In this document: piece by piece, positions 1 to 6,912 of the stretch
Position numbering within the stretch: the first letter of the stretch is position 1
Layout of the letters: each line of letters starts with the position of its first letter
Assembly (NCBI RefSeq): GCF_029254265.1
Contig: NZ_JAQWXX010000110.1
Coordinates: 1 to 64,000, forward strand
From: Algoriphagus sp.
GTDB taxonomy: Bacteria > Bacteroidota > Bacteroidia > Cytophagales > Cyclobacteriaceae
Direction of reading: 5' to 3'
Length of the DNA: 64,000 nucleotides
Translations under genes and position numbers: made by a program
The notes under the pieces: model-generated
The model's input: the letters and a program-made list of their open reading frames with translations, nothing else
Databases searched by the model: none
Told to the model about the DNA's origin: nothing

Positions 1-116
1 CAGTCAAGTTCAGTTTGGAAGCTTTTACTGAACTCTATGACTCCTTGACCTTTAAATATATCCATTTTGAGCGTTTGAAAAGCTATAAATATATGCAATT
101 AAAAGGACACCTCTAA
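1..116 (+). CDS. C-terminal end of an unidentified gene (partial)
   Basis: An open frame enters from the left edge (codons start at base 3) and gives 37 residues ending in KGHL before a TAA at 114-116. It is rich in aromatic and basic residues. I do not recognise the family and too little is visible to assign a function. Its stop overlaps the stop of the facing methylase gene (TAG on the minus strand at 113-115), a tight convergent arrangement that supports both stops being real. It could also be a chance open frame, since 37 codons is not long. Confidence 0.4.
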   Translation, partial: VKFSLEAFTELYDSLTFKYIHFERLKSYKYMQLKGHL

Positions 117-1804
117 AAAGTTAAATCATGAAGTTTTATTTCATTTCTCCTATTTGGAGAAAAATTATACTGCCAAATGGTGAATGCTAATGGCCATTTA
201 CCATCTAGCTTAAAAAACTCATTACTTGTTATCAGGTAACCAGATTTAAACTCAAAATTTTTATCCCAAGTTTTCCTGAAATTAACAAAGTTTTTCCTAG
301 GTATTAACCATGAAGTTGGAGTGAAAATCAAAACTAATGGACTGAAATCAATATTTTTATCTGCCTGTAATTTTGAAATATTTATTATTTGACCCAGAAA
401 TGCTAAATACCTTTCCTTAGATGCTTCTTTACCCGTTACATCAAGAATGGATCTCTCAATTTCATAATTATTATCTTTTTCATCTCTTTTCCCTTTATTT
501 TCTTTCGTGTTTTTATAGGGAGGATTGAGTAGAAAAGCTAAGGGCTTATTCAATTCAAGATTTTTCGAATTCAGCTCTTTTTCTAACCTATTTAGATAAT
601 CCTCAGCGGATATATCCAAAAAATTCAATCCCTTATTGTCAGAGGTTTTGGGGATTATTGTAAACCCAGTATCAAGGTGATAAGGATCTATTTTCATTCT
701 TTTCTCGATGGTTCTAAGTAAATCTGGCTGAAGCTCGGAAACGATCTTATGTTTTAATTTACCTCTCCAGCTAGTCACTAAGTTCCCAGAGCCCCCTGCA
801 GGGTCAAATACTATGTAATTCTCTCCAAGGTCTTCTTTGAAATAGTTTTGAACAAACCACATGGCAAACTTGCTGAGATTCCCATCCGTGAAGAAAATCC
901 CGTGTTGCTTGGCATATTCAGGATCAAGTGCTGACAAAACCTCATCAAATCGAGAAAAGTAATAATCGGCTGTTAGGCCAGAACCTTCATTGGTAAAGAC
1001 ATAATGATTTTCAATCAAATTTTTGAATTCCTTTTTATGTTTTGGGTGAATGTGTACTGGTTCACTATTTTTCTGATTTTTGAAACCTACCACTTGTACG
1101 TCATCTGAATAATCATTTTCCGTCACTACAGAGGTTATATCCCAATAATTTACCACAGTATAAAAGGCATGTATAGCATCTATGGGATGCTCAAACATTT
1201 TTTTCATCAATTCTATTGTATGGATGAAGTTGTGGGTGTTGATTAGGATTCGAGAAGAATCTAGGTTTTTAAGGACTTTAAGAATCTCATAAGTCTCCGT
1301 AGTAAGATTTTTGGCCCCCTTAAAGATATCACCTTGCAAAGATTTTGGATCAAGCCAATAAATCGCTGATTCTTTAATCAGATTGAGTTGAGCCTTTTGG
1401 GTTTTCCGGTCATTTATCTCTCCCATTTTACTAGGAGAGATAGTGGCATCAGCGGTATTTATTAGAATAGCAGCAAATTCTGGAATTTTGTTTGTCTTCC
1501 AAATGCCCACAAATTCTTGCGCAATAACCATAACAGTATTAAAAGCAAGACCTTTGGCTTTGCTGTAATGAAAGGCTTGGTAAAACCCTTTTGACCAATC
1601 TGAGAATATGGATTTGGACTCTACAATTATTTGCCCAGGAATATAGATGTCAGCGCCAAAAGCTCCAGATTCCGCGCGGAAATTATCTTTGAAAAGTTTC
1701 TTAAAAAGAGGAAAAAGTAATTGACGCTTTGCATCTTCATTTTCATTACTTTTTAAATATCTCTTGAGATCCTCAAGCTCTAAACCGTATGATGTTGTTG
1801 CCAC
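113..1804 (-). CDS. N-6 adenine DNA methyltransferase, Type IIG-like, possible nuclease N-terminus
   Basis: Seen: a 563-residue protein with a SAM-binding motif DPAGGSGN at residues 334-341 and the amino-methyltransferase catalytic motif NPPY at 427-430, which together identify an adenine-N6 (gamma-class-like) DNA methylase. Near the N-terminus, D52 followed by E62-S-K64 after a beta-strand-like stretch fits a PD-(D/E)XK nuclease core, as in Type IIG enzymes; this part is inference. The protein ends about 135 residues after NPPY, so there is little room for a full target-recognition domain. It may be truncated, or rely on another subunit. The start is GTG at 1804: there is no in-frame ATG before residue 92 and a stop lies 30 bp upstream. 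The HsdR_N-type gene at 2115 is on the other strand. Confidence 0.75.
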   Translation of the reverse strand: MATTSYGLELEDLKRYLKSNENEDAKRQLLFPLFKKLFKDNFRAESGAFGADIYIPGQIIVESKSIFSDWSKGFYQAFHYSKAKGLAFNTVMVIAQEFVGIWKTNKIPEFAAILINTADATISPSKMGEINDRKTQKAQLNLIKESAIYWLDPKSLQGDIFKGAKNLTTETYEILKVLKNLDSSRILINTHNFIHTIELMKKMFEHPIDAIHAFYTVVNYWDITSVVTENDYSDDVQVVGFKNQKNSEPVHIHPKHKKEFKNLIENHYVFTNEGSGLTADYYFSRFDEVLSALDPEYAKQHGIFFTDGNLSKFAMWFVQNYFKEDLGENYIVFDPAGGSGNLVTSWRGKLKHKIVSELQPDLLRTIEKRMKIDPYHLDTGFTIIPKTSDNKGLNFLDISAEDYLNRLEKELNSKNLELNKPLAFLLNPPYKNTKENKGKRDEKDNNYEIERSILDVTGKEASKERYLAFLGQIINISKLQADKNIDFSPLVLIFTPTSWLIPRKNFVNFRKTWDKNFEFKSGYLITSNEFFKLDGKWPLAFTIWQYNFSPNRRNEIKLHDLTF

Positions 1805-2011
1805 AAATGAAAAATTAAAATTCTTAAAGCTCTAAGATATTTAGTTTTGTTATAATACAGGTAGTTAAAAAAAACTTTTTTAACAGCAGTACTCCACCTA
1901 GATAAAGAGTGATTCTTTAATCGGAGTCTCGTTTGACTCCGTAGAATTTCAACCCACCTCGGCGTGGTTTATTTCCTTTAAGTTTTGAGGTTCGCTTGAC
2001 GCTGGGTGTAA
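1805..2011. other. Intergenic region with several short hairpins
   Basis: No gene is supported here. It holds a perfect 9-bp inverted repeat (GTTAAAAAA / TTTTTTAAC, 1864-1884) and a 7-bp stem (CGGAGTC / GACTCCG, 1922-1941), followed by a CCAC / GTGG pair near 1955-1968. The stacked small hairpins resemble a decayed repetitive extragenic element or a terminator region. The methylase promoter should lie in its left part but no clear consensus was found. Confidence 0.45.
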
Positions 2012-2113
2012 TTTGCAATTCCGCTTGAATCGAAAGATATTGATGATGTCATCAGCCTTCTAAAACAAGCATTGCCAAGAAAGATTAGATTTTTGGACTT
2101 AAATCATCCCTAG
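2012..2113 (+). pseudogene. Candidate remnant of the 3' end of a gene
   Basis: An open frame without a start gives 33 residues with protein-like composition (…DIDDVISLLKQALPRK…) ending in TAG at 2111-2113, one base before the next ATG at 2115. An in-frame TAA at 2009-2011 lies directly upstream. The amphipathic helix-like stretch and its position against the next start suggest the tail of a lost upstream gene. The family is not recognised, and it could be a chance open frame. Confidence 0.3.
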
Positions 2114-2114
2114 T

Positions 2115-3227
2115 ATGAACATGGAAAAATGGAATAAACTCTGCTACCACCTCTCTGAGAAGATAGTTGGTGATATCTCCGAAAGGGAATTTGAAGTATT
2201 GGTTGACAGGGCATTGGGCATATTGGGCTGGGAGGAGTATTCAGGAGATTTTGAAATCCGACCAAGTTTTCAACTTGGGTCCACTAAAAACAGCCTAAAA
2301 CCTGACTTTCTGATCAAATCAAATTCGACGGGGCAAAAACTGTTTGTAGTAGAGATTAAAAGGCCAAAAGTTCCCTTGTCGGCACAGAATCAAATCCAAC
2401 TTTCCACCTATATGCGCCAATTCAAGTTGCCTTTTGGTATTTTGATTGGTCCAGAAATCCAAGTATTCTACGATGGGTCATCGAATGAGCAAGAAAACGC
2501 TATTCTGATTGGGAGAATTAAATTTGAAAAAGATTCAAAAGACGGTGAAGAATTTGTCTCCTTATTTTCAAAGGATAGCTTTAGTCATGAAGCACTTCAC
2601 GGACTCGCGGCAGAATTCCTCAAAAAAACCAAACAGAAAACCAAAATAGAAGAACTTGTCAAAAGAATAACATCGGATGATTTCCAAGATCCGACTAAAG
2701 AACTTATCAAACAGTATTTGACTCAGGAATACGAAAGTGAAATTTTAGATGCGGTTCTGAATAAGGTGAAGATTGAGATACGTAGTCTGGACATTTTGCC
2801 AGAGGTAATTTCAAGTTCCAAAAATGAAAAATCATCCAGTAACTTTTTGAAAACAAGAAATCCAGGTGAAAAGGATAAAACAAAAATCATCATTAATGGA
2901 AATGGAGTAAAGCTTCCTAAAAACAGGTTTGTATTGGAATTTATCAGGCTATTCAATAATAAAAGGCAGAGAACTTTTAGTCAGCTCAAGAATATTTTTC
3001 GAGATGAATTGCAAGGTTCGACGGGTGTGATTAATGAACTTGAATTCGTGCTTCAAAAGTATGGTCACACGGACAGAAAAAGGCATTTTGTCCGAGAGGA
3101 TGAGATATTAAAAAGTTCAGATAATATCCAATTTGTAGTCTCTACTGAATGGTCAATTGACAATGTTCAAGAAATTGTAAAAATAGCGGAGAAAGAGGGA
3201 TACAAAATAGATCAAGTAAATGGGTGA
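2115..3227 (+). CDS. HsdR_N-type (PD-(D/E)XK) nuclease-like protein
   Basis: A 370-residue protein. The N-terminal half has the layout of the Type I restriction enzyme R-subunit N-terminal domain: E27, then PDF with D64, then VVEIKRP with E80-x-K82, the PD-(D/E)XK metal-binding set. No helicase motifs follow, so this is not a complete HsdR. The C-terminal part (about 255-370) carries DELQGS at 297-302 and W346 in an STEWSIDN context. I recall a similar small module at the C-terminus of other restriction-related proteins, but could not verify this. The ATG at 2115 is used; there is no clear ribosome-binding site. It may act with the neighbouring methylase or alone as a defence or DNA-damage nuclease; the substrate is unknown. 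Confidence 0.65.
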   Translation: MNMEKWNKLCYHLSEKIVGDISEREFEVLVDRALGILGWEEYSGDFEIRPSFQLGSTKNSLKPDFLIKSNSTGQKLFVVEIKRPKVPLSAQNQIQLSTYMRQFKLPFGILIGPEIQVFYDGSSNEQENAILIGRIKFEKDSKDGEEFVSLFSKDSFSHEALHGLAAEFLKKTKQKTKIEELVKRITSDDFQDPTKELIKQYLTQEYESEILDAVLNKVKIEIRSLDILPEVISSSKNEKSSSNFLKTRNPGEKDKTKIIINGNGVKLPKNRFVLEFIRLFNNKRQRTFSQLKNIFRDELQGSTGVINELEFVLQKYGHTDRKRHFVREDEILKSSDNIQFVVSTEWSIDNVQEIVKIAEKEGYKIDQVNG

Positions 3228-3411
3228 TAGGTTTCGTTTCCAAATGAGTTAGAAGGTCAAACTGGCCGTTTTGAAGACCCTTGACTAAGCTTAGATTGCA
3301 TCTACGCTTTCATATCCTTAGGAATTTGAAATTCCATTTCTCAAAATGGCTAAAGCCATTCTCTAGAACTTTCCCCCTTCTTATCCAGCGTTCATTTGAT
3401 AGCTCAGGATT
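3228..3411. other. Intergenic stretch with two adjacent palindromes
   Basis: No gene is seen. Two perfect inverted repeats lie back to back: GGAATTT-G-AAATTCC at 3321-3335 and AATGGCT-AA-AGCCATT at 3345-3360. Each could fold on either strand. Neither is followed by a T-run, so they look more like a repetitive extragenic palindrome than like a terminator of the upstream gene. Confidence 0.45.
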
Positions 3412-3684
3412 CAAGGTAATGTGTTCAACACCCAACCCTGACTGGTAAACACCTTAATTCAAGTCCTAAAGACTCAAATTTGAGTGTTCAACACCTTAAT
3501 TCAAGTCCTAAAGACTCAAATTTGAGTGTTCAATACCTTAATTCGAGTGGTAAAGACTCAAACTTAAGTGGTAATCACTTAAAATCGAGTGGTAAAGACT
3601 CAAAATTGAGTGGTAAACACTTTAATTTGAGTGGTAAACACCTTATCTCGAATCATCATAACTCAAGCTTGAGTCTTCATGACT
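3412..3684. repeat. 21-bp tandem repeat array, about 13 copies, with palindromic unit junctions
   Basis: The sequence repeats every 21 bp from 3412 to 3684. Units end in AYACY or AGACT and carry a core such as GAGTGGTAAA. Odd and even units alternate (for example units ending AAAGACT and units ending CAACACC), giving a 42-bp higher-order period; the 42-bp units starting at 3454 and 3496 differ by a single base. Unit junctions form perfect 14-bp palindromes such as ACTCAAATTTGAGT, and ACTCAAGCTTGAGT near the right end. Because 21 is a multiple of 3 the array stays open in one frame as heptapeptides, but the only start available is a TTG inside the array, so I treat it as non-coding. Confidence 0.9.
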
Positions 3685-3686
3685 TA

Positions 3687-3701
3687 CCGGAAGGATTCCG
3701 G
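3687..3701. other. Small hairpin CCGGAA / TTCCGG
   Basis: A perfect 6-bp inverted repeat with a 3-base loop sits directly at the right edge of the 21-bp array and just beyond the terminator of the minus-strand gene. It may be the boundary of the repeat element. No T-run follows it on either strand. Confidence 0.4.
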
Positions 3702-3710
3702 ACTGCACAT

Positions 3711-3737
3711 AAAAAAACCCGAAGCGATTGCCTCGGG
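3711..3737 (-). terminator. Intrinsic terminator of the 159-residue hypothetical gene
   Basis: On the minus strand an 8-bp stem (CCCGAGGC pairing with GCTTCGGG, one G-U pair) with an AATC loop is followed by seven T. It lies 20 bp past the stop of the gene ending at 3758. Confidence 0.85.
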
Positions 3738-3757
3738 CTTTAGGATGATTATTCAAC

Positions 3758-4237
3758 TTATACTCCTGCAGGATCTCCTCCTCTACGCTTGGATCGGCGC
3801 TCGTAGCGCACGGCGAGATCCTCATACACTTTTTTGGAATTAGGCATTCCGTCTTTGGCTGCGATCTGTACCGAGCCATAGTACTTGTTGGCTTGATCGA
3901 GTACCTCTGCACCAGCTTCCAACAGGGTATCATCCAGATTGGAACAAATCTGATTGAGAATGTTGAAGACGGATCCTAATTGGTTGATCAATGTCCAATC
4001 CTTGTTCATCTCTTCTACATTGTTGTAGGGAGATTTGAATTCGGGATTGATCTCTACATACTCCATGACCTTCTCTACAAAAGGTCTGGATACCTCTCCC
4101 ATCTTGTTGAGGTTCTTGCGCTCCTCTACGATAAGGGAAATCAAATTAGGCTCTAATTTGGCCTGTAACACTGCGATCGCTTCTTTGATCTGCTTCAGAT
4201 CCCCTGCTGGGATCATGTAGGAAATTTTATTCTCCAT
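3758..4237 (-). CDS. Conserved-looking hypothetical protein, helical, no known domain
   Basis: A 159-residue protein starting MENKISYMIP. It is acidic in the middle and basic at the end (RYERRSKRRGG near residues 146-156), predicted mostly helical with no signal peptide or membrane segment, so probably cytoplasmic. I do not recognise a domain or catalytic motif. It has its own terminator and a possible weak promoter at about 4279-4309 (minus-strand TTTG, 19-base spacer, TAACTTAA). Codon use looks like that of the core genes, which argues for a real, expressed gene. It stands alone between two repeat-rich regions. Confidence 0.7.
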   Translation of the reverse strand: MENKISYMIPAGDLKQIKEAIAVLQAKLEPNLISLIVEERKNLNKMGEVSRPFVEKVMEYVEINPEFKSPYNNVEEMNKDWTLINQLGSVFNILNQICSNLDDTLLEAGAEVLDQANKYYGSVQIAAKDGMPNSKKVYEDLAVRYERRSKRRGGDPAGV

Positions 4238-4568
4238 CGTAAAAATTGGTTAAGTGAAGATTGTTTAAAAACTTACGATTAAGTTAAATCCTTTTATTAT
4301 AAAACCAAACACCTAGGTTAAATTATTTTTTCAGTTCGATAAGGGGGTTCTAGGGAACCAGAATATCGCATGGACACAGCCTAAGCAGTTTTGTAACACC
4401 TCCTTGCGTTTGGTGGAGACAGGCCCCTTGGGAAAAGCGCAGAAACTTTAGGAACTGCATACTATTGCTGGGAATGGCTAAAAAAATCCGTATCCATCCT
4501 CCCGCATATTCTTTTGTTTTCCAGAAGGAGATCCTGCGCGGGAGTGGGAATGATTGTTATTTCTTTTG
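4238..4568. other. Intergenic region without a recognisable gene
   Basis: No protein-coding signal or RNA gene is seen. The left 80 bp is AT-rich and should hold the promoter of the minus-strand hypothetical gene. The remainder is more GC-rich than its surroundings and has no long open frame with protein-like composition. It may be decayed mobile or repeat DNA. Confidence 0.4.
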
Positions 4569-4623
4569 CCATGGGTTCCGCAAGCTCCACCCATGGTCAT
4601 GAATGGTTTTGTGCCTACGGCAC
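4569..4623. repeat. REP-like double hairpin
   Basis: Two perfect stem-loops occur in a row: CCATGGGT / ACCCATGG with a 12-base loop (4569-4596), then GTGCC-TAC-GGCAC (4611-4623). This paired-palindrome layout resembles repetitive extragenic palindromes mobilised by REP-associated tyrosine transposases in Bacteroidota. No transposase gene is present in the window, so the assignment is tentative. Confidence 0.45.
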
Positions 4624-4758
4624 TAGCGCAAGACTAGGTGAATTTCTTGCGTTTCGTGGAGATAAGAACCGCGGCAAGAGATGGCAGGGTTAACCTTTGA
4701 GGTTTTTTTCTAACCTCGAAGGTTTGGATTAAAATAGTTGTTAGAAGCAGTAGCAGAT

Positions 4759-4840
4759 GGCAGTAGACAGCCGGCAGTCGGCAGTTGGCAGTAGACAGTT
4801 GGCAGTCGGCAGTTGGCAGTCGGCAGTCGGCAGTAGGCAG
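4759..4840. repeat. 7-bp tandem repeat GGCAGTY, about 11.7 copies
   Basis: Eleven full units and one partial unit of the heptamer GGCAGT[C/T/A], some with GACAG instead of GGCAG, run without interruption. In the minus frame they read as repeating LPTADC-type peptides, which makes a false open frame at 4634-4978. Confidence 0.9.
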
Positions 4841-5001
4841 GATTAATTTTTGCAAACTTGGTGTACTTTGCCGTAAAATAAAATCTCCTCTGTTAAAACC
4901 TCTGAGTTCTTCGTGGTTAAAAAAAACCTTAGTGGCTGAAAAGTAAAATGCCAACTCAATTGCGTTTCGTGAAGACACGAACCGCGGTGAAGGTAGCAGA
5001 T

Positions 5002-5027
5002 GGCAGTAGACAGTCGGCAGTTGGCAG
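5002..5027. repeat. Short second GGCAGTY array, about 3.7 copies
   Basis: The same heptamer as at 4759-4840, in the second copy of the duplicated block. The difference in copy number between the two blocks shows expansion or contraction by slippage. Confidence 0.85.
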
Positions 5028-5181
5028 GATTAATTTTTGCGAACTTGGCGTCCTTAGCGGTAAAATAAAATCTCCTCTGTGAATACCTCTGTGTCCTTCG
5101 TGGTTAAAATACCCTTTGCGTCCTTCGTGAATACCTCTGCGTCCTTCGTGGTTAAAAAAACCTTAGTGGTTAAAAAAACCA

Positions 5182-6069
5182 CTACCCAAACAGATCCGAA
5201 CTTAAATAGCGATCACCCCGATCACAGGTGATGCAAACTATGAGTCCGGAGTCCAGTGTTTTTGCAAGTTCGAGCGCAGCAAATAATGCTCCCCCACTGC
5301 TCATTCCGGCGAGGATTCCCTCCTCTTTGGCCATGCGTCGAGTCATCGCTGTCGCTTGCTCCTGACTCACGTCAATCACCTGATCAACGCGAGAAGGGTC
5401 AAAAATCTTGGGTAAAAACTCTTTGGACCACCTTCGGATTCCCGGAATACTGGATCCATCGGTAGGTTGGGTGCCGACGATTTGAATAGCAGGATTTTTC
5501 TCTTTGAGAAATTTGGAAACACCCATAATGGTACCTGTTGTTCCCATGGCAGAAACGAAGTGAGTTACTTTTCCGGCCGTATCATTCCAGATTTCAGGAC
5601 CTGTCGTCTTATAATGCGCCAGGTAATTATCCGGATTGGCAAACTGATTAAGCATGAAAAAACCTTCTTTTTCATTCATCTCTTCGGCAAGCGTTCGGGA
5701 ATATTCAATGGTTTTGGCAGCTGGAGTGAGGATGACTTTTGCTCCATAGGCTTCCATAGAATGGACACGCTCCTTGGTAGAATTATCAGGCATAATCAGG
5801 GTCATTTCCAACCCAAGGACTTTGGCCACCATCGCTAAAGCGATTCCGGTATTTCCACTCGTAGCTTCGACTAGTTTATCTCCTCTTTTGATTTCGCCCC
5901 GATCCAATGCTGCTCGAAGCATATTATAGGCTGCACGATCTTTGACGCTACCCCCGGGATTTTGACCTTCCAGCTTACAAAGAATTTTTACATTCGGATT
6001 GGTAGGAATATGTTCCAATTCGATCAAAGGTGTATTTCCTATTAATTCAACTAGTCGCATCTTCTTCAT
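5182..6069 (-). CDS. cysM: Cysteine synthase B (O-acetylserine sulfhydrylase)
   Basis: A cytoplasmic PLP enzyme that makes cysteine from O-acetylserine and sulfide or thiosulfate. The 295 residues match the fold-type II family from end to end: IGNTPL at 10-15, the PLP lysine K43 in GGSVKDRAA, the substrate loop EATSGNTG near 68-75, and the glycine-rich phosphate site GTTGT. The GTQPTDGSSIPGIRRW stretch is typical of the CysM type rather than CysK. It starts at 6069, 22 bases inside the end of cysE (overlap 6047-6069), so the two are translationally coupled and catalyse consecutive steps. Its downstream side is the repeat-rich intergenic region. Confidence 0.93.
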   Translation of the reverse strand: MKKMRLVELIGNTPLIELEHIPTNPNVKILCKLEGQNPGGSVKDRAAYNMLRAALDRGEIKRGDKLVEATSGNTGIALAMVAKVLGLEMTLIMPDNSTKERVHSMEAYGAKVILTPAAKTIEYSRTLAEEMNEKEGFFMLNQFANPDNYLAHYKTTGPEIWNDTAGKVTHFVSAMGTTGTIMGVSKFLKEKNPAIQIVGTQPTDGSSIPGIRRWSKEFLPKIFDPSRVDQVIDVSQEQATAMTRRMAKEEGILAGMSSGGALFAALELAKTLDSGLIVCITCDRGDRYLSSDLFG

Positions 6070-6892
6070 TTTTAAAAATATATAAATCTGTCATAGTGGA
6101 ATCCGCATGGTGCATTTGAGCTTGATAGTATACTTTACTACCTGCTGGAATACTTTTGGTCAACCAGACATTTCCACCGATCACGCTGTTTTTACCAATC
6201 GTAGTTTTTCCTCCCAAAATCGTAGCCCCAGCATAAATAACCACATGATCTTCGATGGTAGGATGCCTCTTTAAGTTAGCTGCTGCTTTGTCCACACTAA
6301 GTGCCCCAAGCGTGACCCCTTGATAGATTTTCACATGATCACCAATCACCGTAGTCTCGCCGATTACCACTCCTGTACCATGATCAATACAAAAATATTG
6401 CCCGATGGTTGCTCCCGGATGAATGTCAATTCCTGTACGGCTATGTGCCAATTCAGTAATCATTCGTGGGATCAGCTGAATTCCTTGGCGATGCATTTGA
6501 TTGGCAATTCGGTAGGCTGCAATCGCGTAAAAACCGGGATAACTCCGAAGAATCTCTGTTTTGGATTTTGCAGCAGGATCCCCGGCATACATGGCATCAA
6601 TATCCTGATGTACCCAGTCGTAAATACGTTCTAGATTTTGGAAAAATTCCTGTGCAATCAATTCTGACTTACCTTCGTACAAATGCTTATTTCTACTCAG
6701 AATTGAAGTAAACCTATTTTGAAGTTGATCCAGTTTAGAGGACAACTCTTCCATTTCACTGATTTTTTCTACCCTATACTCGGGGAAAAGCAATCCCAAT
6801 AATTCTTCAAAAAACTGCTTAATTACTTTTGGGGAAGGACAATCCGAGCATTCTTGGTGGGCAAGAAAGAGTTTTGAAATAAATGAATCCAT
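6047..6892 (-). CDS. cysE: Serine O-acetyltransferase
   Basis: Transfers acetyl from acetyl-CoA to L-serine, giving the O-acetylserine used by the overlapping cysM. The 281-residue protein has an N-terminal helical region (about 1-150) and a C-terminal left-handed beta-helix of hexapeptide repeats (DIHPGATIG, then IDHGTGVVIGE with the catalytic His-Asp context, then ILGGKTTIGKNSVIGG). The longer N-terminal helical domain matches the Bacteroidota/EpsC-like forms. It lies 20 bp after the outer-membrane protein gene. Regulation by cysteine feedback is known for the family, but the usual C-terminal tail is not clearly recognisable here. Confidence 0.92.
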   Translation of the reverse strand: MDSFISKLFLAHQECSDCPSPKVIKQFFEELLGLLFPEYRVEKISEMEELSSKLDQLQNRFTSILSRNKHLYEGKSELIAQEFFQNLERIYDWVHQDIDAMYAGDPAAKSKTEILRSYPGFYAIAAYRIANQMHRQGIQLIPRMITELAHSRTGIDIHPGATIGQYFCIDHGTGVVIGETTVIGDHVKIYQGVTLGALSVDKAAANLKRHPTIEDHVVIYAGATILGGKTTIGKNSVIGGNVWLTKSIPAGSKVYYQAQMHHADSTMTDLYIFKNEEDATS

Positions 6893-6912
6893 GAAGGTTT
6901 GACTAGGTTTGA

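Larger units (their letters stand above)
4647..5178. repeat. Duplicated intergenic block (two diverged copies)
   Basis: Copy A (about 4647-4935) and copy B (about 4960-5178) share, in the same order, a TTGCGTTTCGTG-AAGA-type start, an AACCGCGG element, a run of 7-bp GGCAGTY repeats, a segment beginning GATTAATTTTTGC and a CTTCGTGGTTAAAA element. Copy A has about 60 extra bases between its first and second elements and a longer 7-bp run. Copy B ends with three GTCCTTCGTG copies. This is a recent local duplication of a non-coding element downstream of cysM. Confidence 0.75.

Noticed and set aside
113..116. Frameshift truncating the methylase at its C-terminus
   Set aside because: The three minus-strand frames past 113 close within about 60 bases and none continues with target-recognition-like sequence, so no frameshift can be shown from this window.
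3412..3684. CRISPR array
   Set aside because: The 21-bp units are contiguous with no unique spacers between repeats, and there are no cas genes in the window.
3480..3743. 87-codon protein of heptapeptide repeats
   Set aside because: It exists only because 21 is a multiple of three; its start is TTG, its composition mirrors the DNA repeat, and it runs into the terminator of the minus-strand gene.
4634..4978. 114-codon minus-strand protein with LPTADC repeats
   Set aside because: It is the translation of the 7-bp tandem repeat and duplicated block; there is no protein-like composition outside the repeat.
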